Shown here piece after piece: positions 27,765-35,831 of a DNA stretch of 64,000 bases. Each line of letters opens with the position of its first letter. Position 1 is the stretch's first letter. This stretch comes from Achromobacter mucicolens (lineage in GTDB: Bacteria; Pseudomonadota; Gammaproteobacteria; Burkholderiales; Burkholderiaceae_B), in NCBI RefSeq assembly GCF_902859725.1, contig NZ_CADIJP010000007.1:124001-188000 (forward strand), in the 5' to 3' direction. Under the pieces are notes generated by a model. That model was not told the origin of the DNA and did no database searches. It saw only the letters and a list, made by a program, of their open reading frames with translations. The position numbers and the translations under genes were made by a program.

Positions 27765-29084
27765 TCAAACCGCCGGGGGTATCGTGGATTTGCTCGTCCG
27801 CCGTCCCGGCCGTTCCAATCCCAGATGCCCGCGCAGCGTGGCGTGTTCGTAGTCTTTACGGAACAGCCCGCGCTTTTGCAGCACCGGCACCACCTGTTCC
27901 ACGAAATCGTCAATGCCGCCCGGCAGTGACGGGGGCATGAGATTGAAGCCGTCGGCGCCTTCGTTCCTGAACCAGTGTTCCATCCGGTCGGCGATCTGCT
28001 CTGGCGTTCCCACCATCGTGCAGTGCCCGCCGCCCGCGGCCAGCCTGCCCAGCAACTGGCGCACCGTGGGCTGTTCGGTCTCGATGATGCGCAGGATCGT
28101 CGCGTAACGGCCTTTGGGCCCCTTGAACTCGGACAAGGGGGGCAGGGGCGGCACGGGGGCGTCCAGTTCCCAACCCGAGCAATCCTGCAGGACGAACATG
28201 CCCAGTTGGCGCAGCGAGGCGTCCGCGGGCAGCAGCTCGTCCAGTTCGCGCTGCTTGGCGCGGGCTTCGGCTTCGGTCGAGCCGACATAGGTCACCAGCC
28301 CGGGCATGATCGGCACGAAGGCGTCGCGGCCCGCGGCCCGCACCCGCTGCTTGATGTCGCGGTAATAGGATTGCGCGGCCGGCAGGTCGTAGGCCACCGC
28401 GTAGATGGCTTCCGCGCGCCGCGCCGCCAGATCGCGGCCCTGGTCCGAGGCGCCCGCCTGGAACAGCACCGGATGGCCTTGCGGCGGTCGCGGCACGGTC
28501 AACGGGCCGTCCACCAGGAAATGCTCGCCGTGGTGATCGATCTTGTGCAGGCGGTCGGGCACACCAAAGTAACCGTTGCGGTCGATGGCCAGGGCGTCGT
28601 CGTCCCACGAGTCGAATAGCCGCAGCGCGACGTCGACAAACTCCTCGGCGCGCGCGTAGCGCCAGTCGTGGCCGGGCATGGCTTCGTAGCCGTGGTTGCG
28701 CGCTTCGGCGTCGAACATCGACGTCACCACGTTCCACCCCATGCGGCCGCCGGAGATGTGATCCAGCGAGGCCACCATGCGCGCCGCATGAAAGGGCGTG
28801 AAGAACGTGCTGGATACCGTGCTGATCAGGCCGATGTGCGTGGTGGCGCGGGCGATGGCCGCCATCGTGGTCAGGGGTTCCAGGTACCAGCGCGGACCGT
28901 CGCCGATGTTGTCCATCGACTGGCCGTCGGCAAAGAAGATGGCGTCCAGCTTGCCGCGTTCGGCCGTGCGCGCCAGGCTTTCGTAATAGGCGATGTCGCC
29001 CAGCCGCTCCGCCGCCGAGTCCGGGTGGCGCCAGGCCGCGCGGTGGTGGCCGCAGCCGAAAATGAACAGGTTCAGGTGCATCAT
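27765..29084 (-). CDS. LLM-class flavin-dependent monooxygenase, NtaA/SnaA/DszA family
   Basis: About 439 residues from ATG 29084 (ATG 29081 is equally possible; an upstream GTG at 29129 would add 15 residues). Bacterial luciferase-like features include KLDAIFFADGQSM, EPLTTMAAIARATTHIGLIS, SGGRMGWNVVTS, the FMN-contact region PVLFQAGASDQGRDLAA and GTPEQIADRMEHWF. The family are FMNH2-dependent monooxygenases that attack nitrilotriacetate, dibenzothiophene sulfone or similar compounds and need a separate flavin reductase, not seen nearby. It diverges from the TPP-controlled symporter. Confidence 0.9.
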   Translation of the reverse strand: MMHLNLFIFGCGHHRAAWRHPDSAAERLGDIAYYESLARTAERGKLDAIFFADGQSMDNIGDGPRWYLEPLTTMAAIARATTHIGLISTVSSTFFTPFHAARMVASLDHISGGRMGWNVVTSMFDAEARNHGYEAMPGHDWRYARAEEFVDVALRLFDSWDDDALAIDRNGYFGVPDRLHKIDHHGEHFLVDGPLTVPRPPQGHPVLFQAGASDQGRDLAARRAEAIYAVAYDLPAAQSYYRDIKQRVRAAGRDAFVPIMPGLVTYVGSTEAEARAKQRELDELLPADASLRQLGMFVLQDCSGWELDAPVPPLPPLSEFKGPKGRYATILRIIETEQPTVRQLLGRLAAGGGHCTMVGTPEQIADRMEHWFRNEGADGFNLMPPSLPGGIDDFVEQVVPVLQKRGLFRKDYEHATLRGHLGLERPGRRTSKSTIPPAV

Positions 29085-29269
29085 GGCGATCAGGTCTTCG
29101 TTGGCGTCATCGGTTGCCGCGTCCGGCACGCCCGCCGGTGCCGCAAGCGGGCGAAATTAGCATAAATCGCCCGCGCGGGCGCCCGCCACCCTTGCCAGCC
29201 ACCCCCTGCCCGCCACACCGGCCAGCGCCGCGCGTTGACATCGCCGCGCCGCTCTCCTAACCTTGCGGC

Positions 29270-29360
29270 AATTCCTGGGGGAGCCCTGCATGGGCTGAGA
29301 TTCCGCGGCAACGCGGTAACCCTTTGAACCTGATCCGGGTAATGCCGGCGAAGGGAAGGA
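29270..29360 (+). promoter_or_regulatory. TPP (THI-box) riboswitch
   Basis: The conserved aptamer core is present in order: GGGGGAGCCC then GGGCTGAGA at 29277-29300, and CCCTTTGAACCTGATC, CGGGTAATGCCGGCG and AAGGGA through 29356. TTCC at 29272-29275 can pair with GGAA/GGA at the 3' end as the closing stem. Between the aptamer and the gene, GGCGGGCC and GGCCGCCCGC-GGGAGG can pair, which would hide the ribosome site, so control is probably translational. The target is the symporter at 29472. Confidence 0.95.
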
Positions 29361-29471
29361 CTCCGCAAGTCTCGCGCGCCCTCCCTGATTCCACTCATCT
29401 TGCGGCCTTCCGACGGCGGGCCGCCGCGTTACGCGTGTGGCCGCAGGCCGCCCGCGGGAGGACCGACCTTC

Positions 29472-30923
29472 ATGTTGACCCAAACCACCGCCCTGATATG
29501 GCTGTTGCTGTTCTCGGGCGGCTTCGCCGTGGCCAGCGTGCTGTACACCCGGCGCAAGCGCAGCACTTTGGAAGACTACATCGTCGCGCGCAACAGCCAG
29601 GGCTCGTTTGGCACGATCCTCACGCTGATGGCGTCCACGCTGGGCGCCTGGATTCTTTTCTCGCCCGCGCAGGCGGCCACCTGGGGCGGCCTGGCGGCCG
29701 TGATCGGCTATGCGCTGGGCTCGATGTCGCCGCGGCTGGTCATGATTCCGCTGGGACGCCGCATGCGCGAACTGATCCCGCACGGTCACACGCTGACGGA
29801 GTTCCTGATGGCGCGCTACGGCCGGCCCATGTATGGCCTGGCGCTGTTCATCATGCTCTTTTATCTCTTCATCGCGCTGTCCGCCGAGGTCACGGCCATC
29901 GCCAAGCTGGTCGCCATGCTGGCGCCCGTGCCGTTGTGGGCCACCGCCGCCATCGTGATGGGGACGACCTTGCTCTACACCACCTACGGGGGGCTGCGCT
30001 CTTCGATCTTCACCGATCAGGTGCAGATGATGATCATCGTGCCGCTGCTGGTGGTGTTGTGCGTCGTGGGCTGGCAGGCGGCCGGCGGCGCATTGCCCAC
30101 CATCGAGGCGCTGCAGGCCAAGGCGCCGCAACTGCTGGATGTGACCGACCCGGTGGGCGTGAAAGCCGGCCTGACCTTCTTTGTCGCCATCCTCTTGACC
30201 GGCATCTTCCACCAGGGCAACTGGCAACGCATCTACGCCGCGCGCGACGCGCGCACGATGCGCAACGGCTTTCTGCTGGGCGGCGTGCTGGTGGCGCCGT
30301 TCATCTTCCTGATGGGCCTGTTCGGCCTGGCGTTTGTCGGCCTGGCCCCGGCGGGCGACAGTTCCATTGCGCTCTTCAGCGTCATCATGCCGCACGCTCC
30401 GGTGTGGTTCGTCATCGCCCTGATCCCGCTGGGCCTGGCGCTGGTTATGAGCACCGCCGACACCGCCATCAGCGCGGTGACCAGCATAATCGCGGTCGAC
30501 CTGCGCCGCCTGATGCCCAACGCCACCGCAGGCACCATGAAGCGCCTGGCGCGCTCGCTGGTGCTGCTGATGGCCATTCCCGTCATGATCGTGGCCTCGC
30601 AGGGCTACAGCGTGCTGTACCTGTTCCTGCTGGCCGACCTGCTGTGCTCGGCCGCCGCGTTCCCGGTGTTCTACGGCCTTTTCAGCCGCAAGCATGACGG
30701 TTTCACCGCCACGCTCTCGACCATCACCGGCCTCGTCGCCGGCCTGTTCTTCTTTCCCGCACCGGGCGACAAGCCCGTGTTCCTGCTGGAATCGTTCCTG
30801 CTTGCGGCCTTTGTGCCGGTGGTGACGACGGTGCTGATCCGGCTGGTGATGCGCAGGCGCAAGGAGTTTGATTTCTCGACGCTGAGCGGGGCGGTGCGCA
30901 GGTTGGATCAGGAGCGGGTTTGA
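29472..30923 (+). CDS. Sodium:solute symporter under TPP control (ThiV-like, predicted thiamine-precursor uptake)
   Basis: A 483-residue SSS-family membrane protein with about 13 hydrophobic segments. It contains the conserved MASTLGAWILFSPAQAA and GLRSSIFTDQVQMMIIVPLL regions typical of the PanF/SSS group. A TPP riboswitch directly upstream indicates regulation by thiamine status, so it probably imports thiamine or a pyrimidine/thiazole precursor, as predicted for ThiV-type SSS proteins. GGGAGG at 29456-29461, ten bases upstream, supports the ATG at 29472. The substrate is inference from regulation only. Confidence 0.9.
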   Translation: MLTQTTALIWLLLFSGGFAVASVLYTRRKRSTLEDYIVARNSQGSFGTILTLMASTLGAWILFSPAQAATWGGLAAVIGYALGSMSPRLVMIPLGRRMRELIPHGHTLTEFLMARYGRPMYGLALFIMLFYLFIALSAEVTAIAKLVAMLAPVPLWATAAIVMGTTLLYTTYGGLRSSIFTDQVQMMIIVPLLVVLCVVGWQAAGGALPTIEALQAKAPQLLDVTDPVGVKAGLTFFVAILLTGIFHQGNWQRIYAARDARTMRNGFLLGGVLVAPFIFLMGLFGLAFVGLAPAGDSSIALFSVIMPHAPVWFVIALIPLGLALVMSTADTAISAVTSIIAVDLRRLMPNATAGTMKRLARSLVLLMAIPVMIVASQGYSVLYLFLLADLLCSAAAFPVFYGLFSRKHDGFTATLSTITGLVAGLFFFPAPGDKPVFLLESFLLAAFVPVVTTVLIRLVMRRRKEFDFSTLSGAVRRLDQERV

Positions 30924-30933
30924 GGGGAGGGGC

Positions 30934-31191
30934 CTAGCGGATAGGCATGGGCTTGGCAGGCGTCTTGTCCCGAACAAGATTGAAGATTTCGACCTCTTCG
31001 TCACTTAGTGGGCCGGCTTCATGAGCGATGGCTGCCAACAGCGAGCCTAGGCATGTCTGGCGGCTTGGCCGGACGGTTGGCGCGGGATTGTCGAAGAGGT
31101 GCAAATCGCTTCTGCGACTTTGCTCGGCTATGCGATCTGCCGCTGCGGTATACCGCGCTTCGGACGTGTGCTGAACTTTGATGAAAGCCAT
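30934..31191 (-). CDS. Hypothetical protein
   Basis: About 85 residues from ATG 31191, or 92 from ATG 31212; neither has a clear ribosome site. It is hydrophilic, with a short helical part (LGSLLAAIAHEAGPLSDEEV) and a Pro-rich C-terminus. The helical part loosely recalls VapB/FitA-type antitoxin tails, but no toxin gene adjoins it. It converges on the symporter with a 10-bp gap. Not a recognised family. Confidence 0.5.
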   Translation of the reverse strand: MAFIKVQHTSEARYTAAADRIAEQSRRSDLHLFDNPAPTVRPSRQTCLGSLLAAIAHEAGPLSDEEVEIFNLVRDKTPAKPMPIR

Positions 31192-31293
31192 AAAGAGAGT
31201 CCGCTTGGCCATTGCGGCCGGATGGCGAACATTCTGGGCCCGCCAGTGACGGCGGCCAACGCCTACACGAAGCAAATCAGACGCACAGAAACA

Positions 31294-31328
31294 AAAAAGC
31301 CTTGGCACACAAAGTGTCCAAGGCTTTT
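31294..31328 (-). terminator. Rho-independent terminator of tRNA-Ala
   Basis: A long inverted repeat (AAAAGCCTTGG and CCAAGGCTTTT arms) immediately downstream of the leftward tRNA. On the minus strand it is followed by TTTTTTGTTT. Confidence 0.88.
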
Positions 31329-31340
31329 CCGTCTGGAATT

Positions 31341-31416
<76 letters not shown>

Positions 31417-31486
31417 AAATCAAGCAAGAGCAGAAATATACAGGAATTCGGCCTGGGTGCGCAACATGCGCCGGTACCGAATTTTT

Positions 31487-32269
31487 TCAAACGAATTGCA
31501 GGGTGGCGATGACCGGGGCGTGGTCCGAGGGCTGCTCGTTGCGGCGGGGTTCCTTGTCGATGACGCAGGCGACGCAGCGCTTGACCAGCGGGGCGGACAG
31601 CAGCACGTGGTCGATGCGCAGGCCGGCGTTGCGGCGGAAGGCGAATTGGCGGTAGTCCCACCAGCTGAACGACTGTTCCGGCTGTTCGAACAGCCGGAAC
31701 GAATCGGTCAGGCCCAGGTCCAGCAGCGAGCGCAAGGCCTGGCGTTCGGGTTCGGACACCAGGACCTGGCCTTCCCACTTTTCGGGGTTGTGCACGTCTT
31801 CGTCGGCCGGGGCGACGTTGTAGTCGCCCAGCACGGCAAGGCGGGGGAACTGCTTGATCTCTTCGGCCAGCCACTTGCGCATGGCTTCGAACCATTCCAG
31901 CTTGTAGGCGTACTTGTCGGAACCGACCGACTGGCCGTTCGGGCAGTAGGCGCAGACGACGCGCACGTCGCCTTCGGGGCTGGGGAAGGTCAGGGCCAGC
32001 ACGCGCTGCTGCGAATCCTCAAAGCCGGGAATGTTGCGCACCATCGTCGTGCCGGGCATGCGCGAGATGATCGCGACGCCGTTGTAGGTCTTCTGGCCGG
32101 CCCAGACGGCGTGATAGCCGGCTTCCTTGAACGCCGCCTCGGGGAACTTGTCGTCGGTGAGCTTGAGCTCCTGGATGCACAGCACGTCGACGGGATTGGC
32201 GGCAAGCCAGTCGAGGACCTGTTGCAGGCGCACGTTCAGGGAGTTGACGTTCCAGGTGGCTAATTTCAT
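31487..32269 (-). CDS. xth: Exodeoxyribonuclease III
   Basis: A 260-residue AP endonuclease / 3'-5' exonuclease of the ExoIII family, acting in base excision repair. Catalytic and metal positions are visible: MKLATWNVNS, IQELKLTDD (Glu), GDYNVAPADEDVH (Asp/Asn), AGLRIDHVLLS and the final QPSDHAPV (Asp-His). The prophage-like element is inserted within its first codons, so the present first five codons and promoter come from the element. A displaced copy of the native 5' end (five codons) is at 46655-46671. Confidence 0.96.
   Translation of the reverse strand: MKLATWNVNSLNVRLQQVLDWLAANPVDVLCIQELKLTDDKFPEAAFKEAGYHAVWAGQKTYNGVAIISRMPGTTMVRNIPGFEDSQQRVLALTFPSPEGDVRVVCAYCPNGQSVGSDKYAYKLEWFEAMRKWLAEEIKQFPRLAVLGDYNVAPADEDVHNPEKWEGQVLVSEPERQALRSLLDLGLTDSFRLFEQPEQSFSWWDYRQFAFRRNAGLRIDHVLLSAPLVKRCVACVIDKEPRRNEQPSDHAPVIATLQFV
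32253..32260. other. Left attachment core (attL) inside xth codons 4-6
   Basis: CAGGTGGC, then TAATTTCAT with the xth start codon. The same order CAGGTGGC-GAG-TTTCAT occurs at 46655-46671, where sequence to its left is unrelated to xth. The crossover is inferred to lie in these eight bases. Confidence 0.55.
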
Positions 32270-32329
32270 AATTTTTATAGATCGTTTATTTATGCGGCTC
32301 TCAGGCCATCGAGTTTTGAAATTCTGCCG

Positions 32330-32352
32330 CTAGCTACAAATCTAGCTACAAA
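32330..32352 (+). repeat. Tandem CTAGCTACAAA repeats near the left end (integrase/AlpA arm-type sites)
   Basis: CTAGCTACAAA at 32330-32340 and 32342-32352, one base apart, 61 bp inside the xth start codon and 59 bp before the AlpA-like stop. The same tandem pair lies at the right end next to the integrase gene, consistent with arm-type recombinase sites. If the xth core is wrong, these repeats would be the attL/attR sequences. Confidence 0.75.
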
Positions 32353-32410
32353 GTCGGCGTGAGGTAGGGCAGCGGGCCATTCCCGGCGGATGGGGAATGA
32401 TACCGCGCCC

Positions 32411-32629
32411 CTATGCCGCCTTCTTCTGTTTGCTGCGCTCGATCAGAGCCTGGACGCTCGATACCGTGATCCGGGTGGCGTCGCCGATCTGGACTTTCTC
32501 CAGGTCGCCGCGCTTAATGAGCCGGTAGATCATCGTGCGCGACAGGCCCAGGGCTTCCTCGGCCTCGCGCAGACGGTAAAGCAGCTTCGGCGCCGCGGCC
32601 GGTGCTTGGTGTTGGGCTGCGTGTGCCAT
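32411..32629 (-). CDS. AlpA/excisionase-like HTH protein
   Basis: A 72-residue MerR-like winged-helix protein (LYRLREAEEALGLSRTMIYR, then LIKRGDLEKVQIGDATRI), typical of AlpA-type regulators and P4-family excisionases. Its place next to the attachment region, opposite the integrase, suggests a role in excision or integrase control. It starts directly after the TGA of the Lar-like gene as last gene of the leftward early operon. A relic of a homologue's C-terminus lies at 46803-46862. Confidence 0.85.
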   Translation of the reverse strand: MAHAAQHQAPAAAPKLLYRLREAEEALGLSRTMIYRLIKRGDLEKVQIGDATRITVSSVQALIERSKQKKAA

Positions 32630-32950
32630 TCAATTTTCCTCCTTCAATTCATCCAGCAGCTTCACCGAATCGGCATAGGCCCGCATGGCGCGCTGCTCGT
32701 CGATCTGGTCGGCCCCGAGGGTTTCGGCGCACTCGCGGAGCTGGGCGGCCAGGCGAGCGTCTGGAGTGCGGCGGTTCCACGCGTTGACGGCGCTTTCCTC
32801 GCTGTAGTGAGTGACGCAACTGCCGCCCATCTGTGCGCCGCAGCGCCCGCGGCAATGCACCGAATGACGGCGGATATCATCGTCATCATCGGTCTTGTAG
32901 GTCGCAAACGCTTCGGAGCCGCAGAACGGGCAAGGTTTCAGGTCAGCCAT
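32630..32950 (-). CDS. Lar-family restriction alleviation-like protein
   Basis: 106 residues. The N-terminus LKPCPFCGSEAFATYK, a second cysteine pair (CRGRCGAQ) and AVNAWNRR form the Lar-type zinc-ribbon pattern shared by many phage early proteins; the C-terminal 40 residues are helical. Lar of Rac phage modulates type I restriction, but for most family members this is untested. It overlaps the upstream gene by one base (TAATG). Confidence 0.8.
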   Translation of the reverse strand: MADLKPCPFCGSEAFATYKTDDDDDIRRHSVHCRGRCGAQMGGSCVTHYSEESAVNAWNRRTPDARLAAQLRECAETLGADQIDEQRAMRAYADSVKLLDELKEEN

Positions 32951-33099
32951 TACTGCTCCTTGTTGTCGGTGTCAGCCAGGGCCTGTTTCAGTGCTTCTTC
33001 GCTCGATCTGAACGGCCAGTGCAGGTAATTGCGGATGGCGGCGCGAAGCAACTCCACCTTGGCGCGCTCTGCCGCCAGATCCGTATGCAGGTCATTCAT
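32950..33099 (-). CDS. Small phage protein (49 aa)
   Basis: Begins MNDLHTDLAAERAKVELLRA at ATG 33099 and overlaps its neighbours on both sides (8 bp with the 111-aa gene, 1 bp with the Lar-like gene). A helical, possibly coiled-coil N-terminus. Supported mainly by tight packing in the early operon; function unknown. Confidence 0.6.
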   Translation of the reverse strand: MNDLHTDLAAERAKVELLRAAIRNYLHWPFRSSEEALKQALADTDNKEQ

Positions 33100-33427
33100 A
33101 GACCGCGCCTCCGTCCTTGTGGTCGGGGTGGGCCTGGGCAAGTTCGGCGGCGGCGCGGACGATGGCGCGGCGGGTGGCGGCGTATTTGTCTTCCTGGAAG
33201 CCTTCGGCAAACACAAGTGCGCCCACGGCCAATTTCAAGTCTGTGATGCACAGCTTCACCGCCAGCCGCAGCGCGTCGCCGTCGTCGGTGAGCGGATTCC
33301 ACGATTCCTCGCTCCTGCTGCCCGGCTCAGAGGCTTGCATCAGGCTGCCTCCGTCAACCTTGACCCAGTGATATTCGAGTCCAGCCGCCTTCGCCGCCAG
33401 TTCCAGCAATTCGCGGTCACTCTGCAT
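33092..33427 (-). CDS. Conserved phage early protein (111 aa), function unknown
   Basis: It starts MQSDRELLELAAKAAGLEYH and contains ESWNPLTDDGDALRLAVKL, a signature I recognise from small early proteins of betaproteobacterial phages with no assigned function. It overlaps the neighbouring early genes by 8 and 11 bp. Probably cytoplasmic. Confidence 0.78.
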   Translation of the reverse strand: MQSDRELLELAAKAAGLEYHWVKVDGGSLMQASEPGSRSEESWNPLTDDGDALRLAVKLCITDLKLAVGALVFAEGFQEDKYAATRRAIVRAAAELAQAHPDHKDGGAVYE

Positions 33428-34256
33428 CGCTGCCTCCGTTCATCTGCGCGCCCGGTTGCGCGGACAGGGCGGCTCTCTGGGTCTTGAGAGCGCGAATTTC
33501 AAAGGCGGCTCTGGTGGAGACCCACGTCGACCGGTTGCGTTCCAGGAAGGTCGCCGCCTCCTCCAACGCCGCATCGCGCACCGCCTCGCTGGCCTGGGGC
33601 GCCGCAGGTGGCTCCGTACCTGCGCGGGCCTGCGTTTCACGGCAGTGGGTCATGTTGGATGCAAGGTTTTCCAGGGCTTCCTCCGCCGTCGAAATACCGT
33701 CCCTGATGTTGCGGATCCACTGCACGCCGTTGCAGGCCATATCCGCCCATTCATTGGCGGCGTGGCGTTGTAATTCCCAGCGCGCCAGCAGTTCACGGAT
33801 ATGCGCCTCCCCGGCTACAGGGGCGCTATGCCGTTCGATGATGTGCTGTAGGTCAGCCACGGTGACACTGACCGTATCCGGGCCTTCGTCCGCAGGGTCC
33901 AGTTCGCACACGTCGCGGATGATCGCCGACGTATCGGCTACAGGGGCGCTTGCCAGGGCGGCGATTGCTGCGTCCAAGGCGGCAGCTTTCAATTCACTCG
34001 CGGGGCCGTTGCTGGGGTTGTAGTCGGCGCGCATACGTTGAAGCGTCGCAATGCGTTCCGCCGCCCGCTCATCGGCTACAGGGGCGCGCAGCTTGGACAG
34101 CAGGGCGCGTAGCCTGTCGATTTCGTCGGCGGCTTCCCGTTCCAGGCGAATGACAGCCGGGTTTCCGTCTTCTGCGGCGTCAAGGTCCGCGTTCTCGCGC
34201 AGTCGCGCGGTGATGTCGTCTTCCCCAGGGTGGGCGGCGTTGTTCTCGTTGGTCAT
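33417..34256 (-). CDS. Phage early protein (279 aa) with internal APVA repeats
   Basis: Starts at ATG 34256 (MTNENNAAHPGEDDITARLR). Helical segments such as IRLEREAADEIDRLRALLSK are separated by three short APVA linkers, each encoded by the same 14-base sequence GGCTACAGGGGCGC (plus strand, from 33813, 33936 and 34074). The modules look shuffled from other early genes. It overlaps both neighbours. Function unknown. Confidence 0.75.
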   Translation of the reverse strand: MTNENNAAHPGEDDITARLRENADLDAAEDGNPAVIRLEREAADEIDRLRALLSKLRAPVADERAAERIATLQRMRADYNPSNGPASELKAAALDAAIAALASAPVADTSAIIRDVCELDPADEGPDTVSVTVADLQHIIERHSAPVAGEAHIRELLARWELQRHAANEWADMACNGVQWIRNIRDGISTAEEALENLASNMTHCRETQARAGTEPPAAPQASEAVRDAALEEAATFLERNRSTWVSTRAAFEIRALKTQRAALSAQPGAQMNGGSDAE

Positions 34257-34516
34257 TGGATCGGCTCCATTTTTGCCGGGCTTAGCGGCATCGTTTTGCG
34301 GATAAACTCGGCGGTCCCCTCCAAGCGTCGGCAAGCCATCTCCGAACCCTCGGCCTGAGCCATCACCACGCCCGAGACGCTGCACAGCTTCATCAGATAA
34401 TTCCCGATCTGCGCGCGGTCGGTCATGCGGCAGGAGGTCAGGTATTCGCCCACGAAGCGGGCGGCCAGCTTTTCAGCCTCGGCGGCCGTGGCCGGTGATT
34501 TCGGGTCGACTGCCAT
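34253..34516 (-). CDS. Hypothetical phage protein (87 aa)
   Basis: Helical protein starting MAVDPKSPATAAEAEKLAAR, overlapping the next gene by four bases (ATGA). No recognised domain. Support comes from operon packing and from start and stop overlaps on both sides. Confidence 0.68.
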   Translation of the reverse strand: MAVDPKSPATAAEAEKLAARFVGEYLTSCRMTDRAQIGNYLMKLCSVSGVVMAQAEGSEMACRRLEGTAEFIRKTMPLSPAKMEPIQ

Positions 34517-35191
34517 CTACCCTTCCTGCTGCTGAGAGGCTGCCATTTCGGCGTCGATGGCGGCGTCGATGGTCGGCTTGCCACCAATCGTGTCAGCGGC
34601 AGTAATGTCGTTGCCGGTGTCGCACCACCATCGATACCGTGCCGCGTCCTTAGCCTCCCGCTGGCTCAGTTTGGATAGCAGATCGTGTTCGATCTCTCGG
34701 GAGAAACAAAGCTTGTCGGACTCGGTTATCGGCGAATCTCCCACATGGGTATCCCACCGATCTAGGATTTCTTCATCGGTCAGCACCTCCAGCGAATCGC
34801 CAGCAAGGGGAGCGGAAGCCCGGGCCTGCTTCCATGTGAGCCACGCGGCCTGCACATAGGCCGAGTCGTATTCGGTGCCGTCGAAATAATTCATGCCGCC
34901 CGCGCCGGGCCCGAGCAGCACTCGCAAAGGTTCGCCCATCGCTGCCTCGAACGCCTGCCGCTCGTCCTTCGCATCGTCCTGTGCGCTGGCGGGAGGGGTT
35001 CCAGGAGCGGGGGGCAGCGGCATCCAGTGGCTCGGTTCCAGAGACTCCCAGCCATCGCCAAAGCCGTGATACCACTGAGCGCCGTTCCACTCGCATTCGT
35101 ACTGAAACGGTTTCGTGTATAGCTGCCCGATTGCCCATATAGCCGTTCCGTCCTTCGGCGCAGAGGCTATCGGCTTCCATTGTTGTGTCAT
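34517..35191 (-). CDS. DUF551-containing phage early protein (224 aa)
   Basis: The N-terminus MTQQWKPIASAPKDGTAIWA with later SHWMPLPPAP is the DUF551 pattern common in phage early regions. The rest is a mosaic: an acidic helical part, an ASAPLAG linker like those of the neighbouring repeat protein, and a C-terminal KDAARYRWWCDTGND motif also seen in phage mosaics. Function unknown. It overlaps the next gene upstream by four bases. Confidence 0.78.
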   Translation of the reverse strand: MTQQWKPIASAPKDGTAIWAIGQLYTKPFQYECEWNGAQWYHGFGDGWESLEPSHWMPLPPAPGTPPASAQDDAKDERQAFEAAMGEPLRVLLGPGAGGMNYFDGTEYDSAYVQAAWLTWKQARASAPLAGDSLEVLTDEEILDRWDTHVGDSPITESDKLCFSREIEHDLLSKLSQREAKDAARYRWWCDTGNDITAADTIGGKPTIDAAIDAEMAASQQQEG

Positions 35192-35343
35192 TTGTTCACG
35201 CTCCAGGGTAGAAGGGAAACGAGGTGGTAGGCGACGCAGAAGCAGGCCAGGGTCGCGGCGGCCATGAAGATCGCCACGCCGGTCGGGCCCAGCTCAAGCA
35301 TGAAGTTCGCGATCGGGTCGTCTTCGGGGTCGCGGCGGGTCAT
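35188..35343 (-). CDS. Small membrane protein (51 aa)
   Basis: ATG 35343 gives MTRRDPEDDPIANFMLELG followed by one hydrophobic helix (VAIFMAAATLACFCVAYHLV). It overlaps the preceding and following genes by four bases each, which supports its reality. Function unknown. Confidence 0.65.
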   Translation of the reverse strand: MTRRDPEDDPIANFMLELGPTGVAIFMAAATLACFCVAYHLVSLLPWSVNK

Positions 35344-35831
35344 GGGCGGGCCTCCAGCTCGGCCTTGATCTGCGTCTGGCGCAGCAGGTCCGATGCGTCG
35401 GCCTGCGTCAGCCCGGCGCCGATGCGGCGCAGCGCGGGGATCTCGGCGTGCAGCGCGGCCATCAGCGGTCCATCGATGGGCATGCCAACGTCGAGCCGAC
35501 GGGCGAGCTGGCGCAGCGCCGCAGCCTTGAACGGGCTGCCGTGCCGCGTCGCCCACATGTCGAAGAAGTCCGCCATGCCCGCAATCGCCGGAGCGCTGGC
35601 GTACCACTCGCCGTCCGCGACGCAGTGGAAGACCGGCACGCCGCGCGGGTCGACCGTCACGGTGCCGTCGCGCTCGATCTGGTCGATGATGGCTTCCAGC
35701 GGCGCCAGGGTCTGCTGGGTATTGATGAGCATGGGCAGGCGGGCCGGGCGATCAGGCCGGCGCGTGGCGCGCACGCGGGCCTGCTGCTTTTCCATCATGC
35801 GGCGCTGCTGGCGGTTCATGGCGGGGATCAT
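35340..35831 (-). CDS. Hypothetical phage protein (163 aa)
   Basis: Start ATG 35831 overlaps the previous stop (ATGA); MNRQQRR at 35819 is an alternative. A basic N-terminus (RQQRRMMEKQQARVRATRRP) is followed by a globular part with FHCVADGEWYASAP. It resembles small early phage proteins with a basic leader. Function unknown. Confidence 0.7.
   Translation of the reverse strand: MIPAMNRQQRRMMEKQQARVRATRRPDRPARLPMLINTQQTLAPLEAIIDQIERDGTVTVDPRGVPVFHCVADGEWYASAPAIAGMADFFDMWATRHGSPFKAAALRQLARRLDVGMPIDGPLMAALHAEIPALRRIGAGLTQADASDLLRQTQIKAELEARP

Noticed and set aside
30934-31191. Type II antitoxin
   Set aside because: Only a vague resemblance in the C-terminal helix, and no toxin gene adjoins it.
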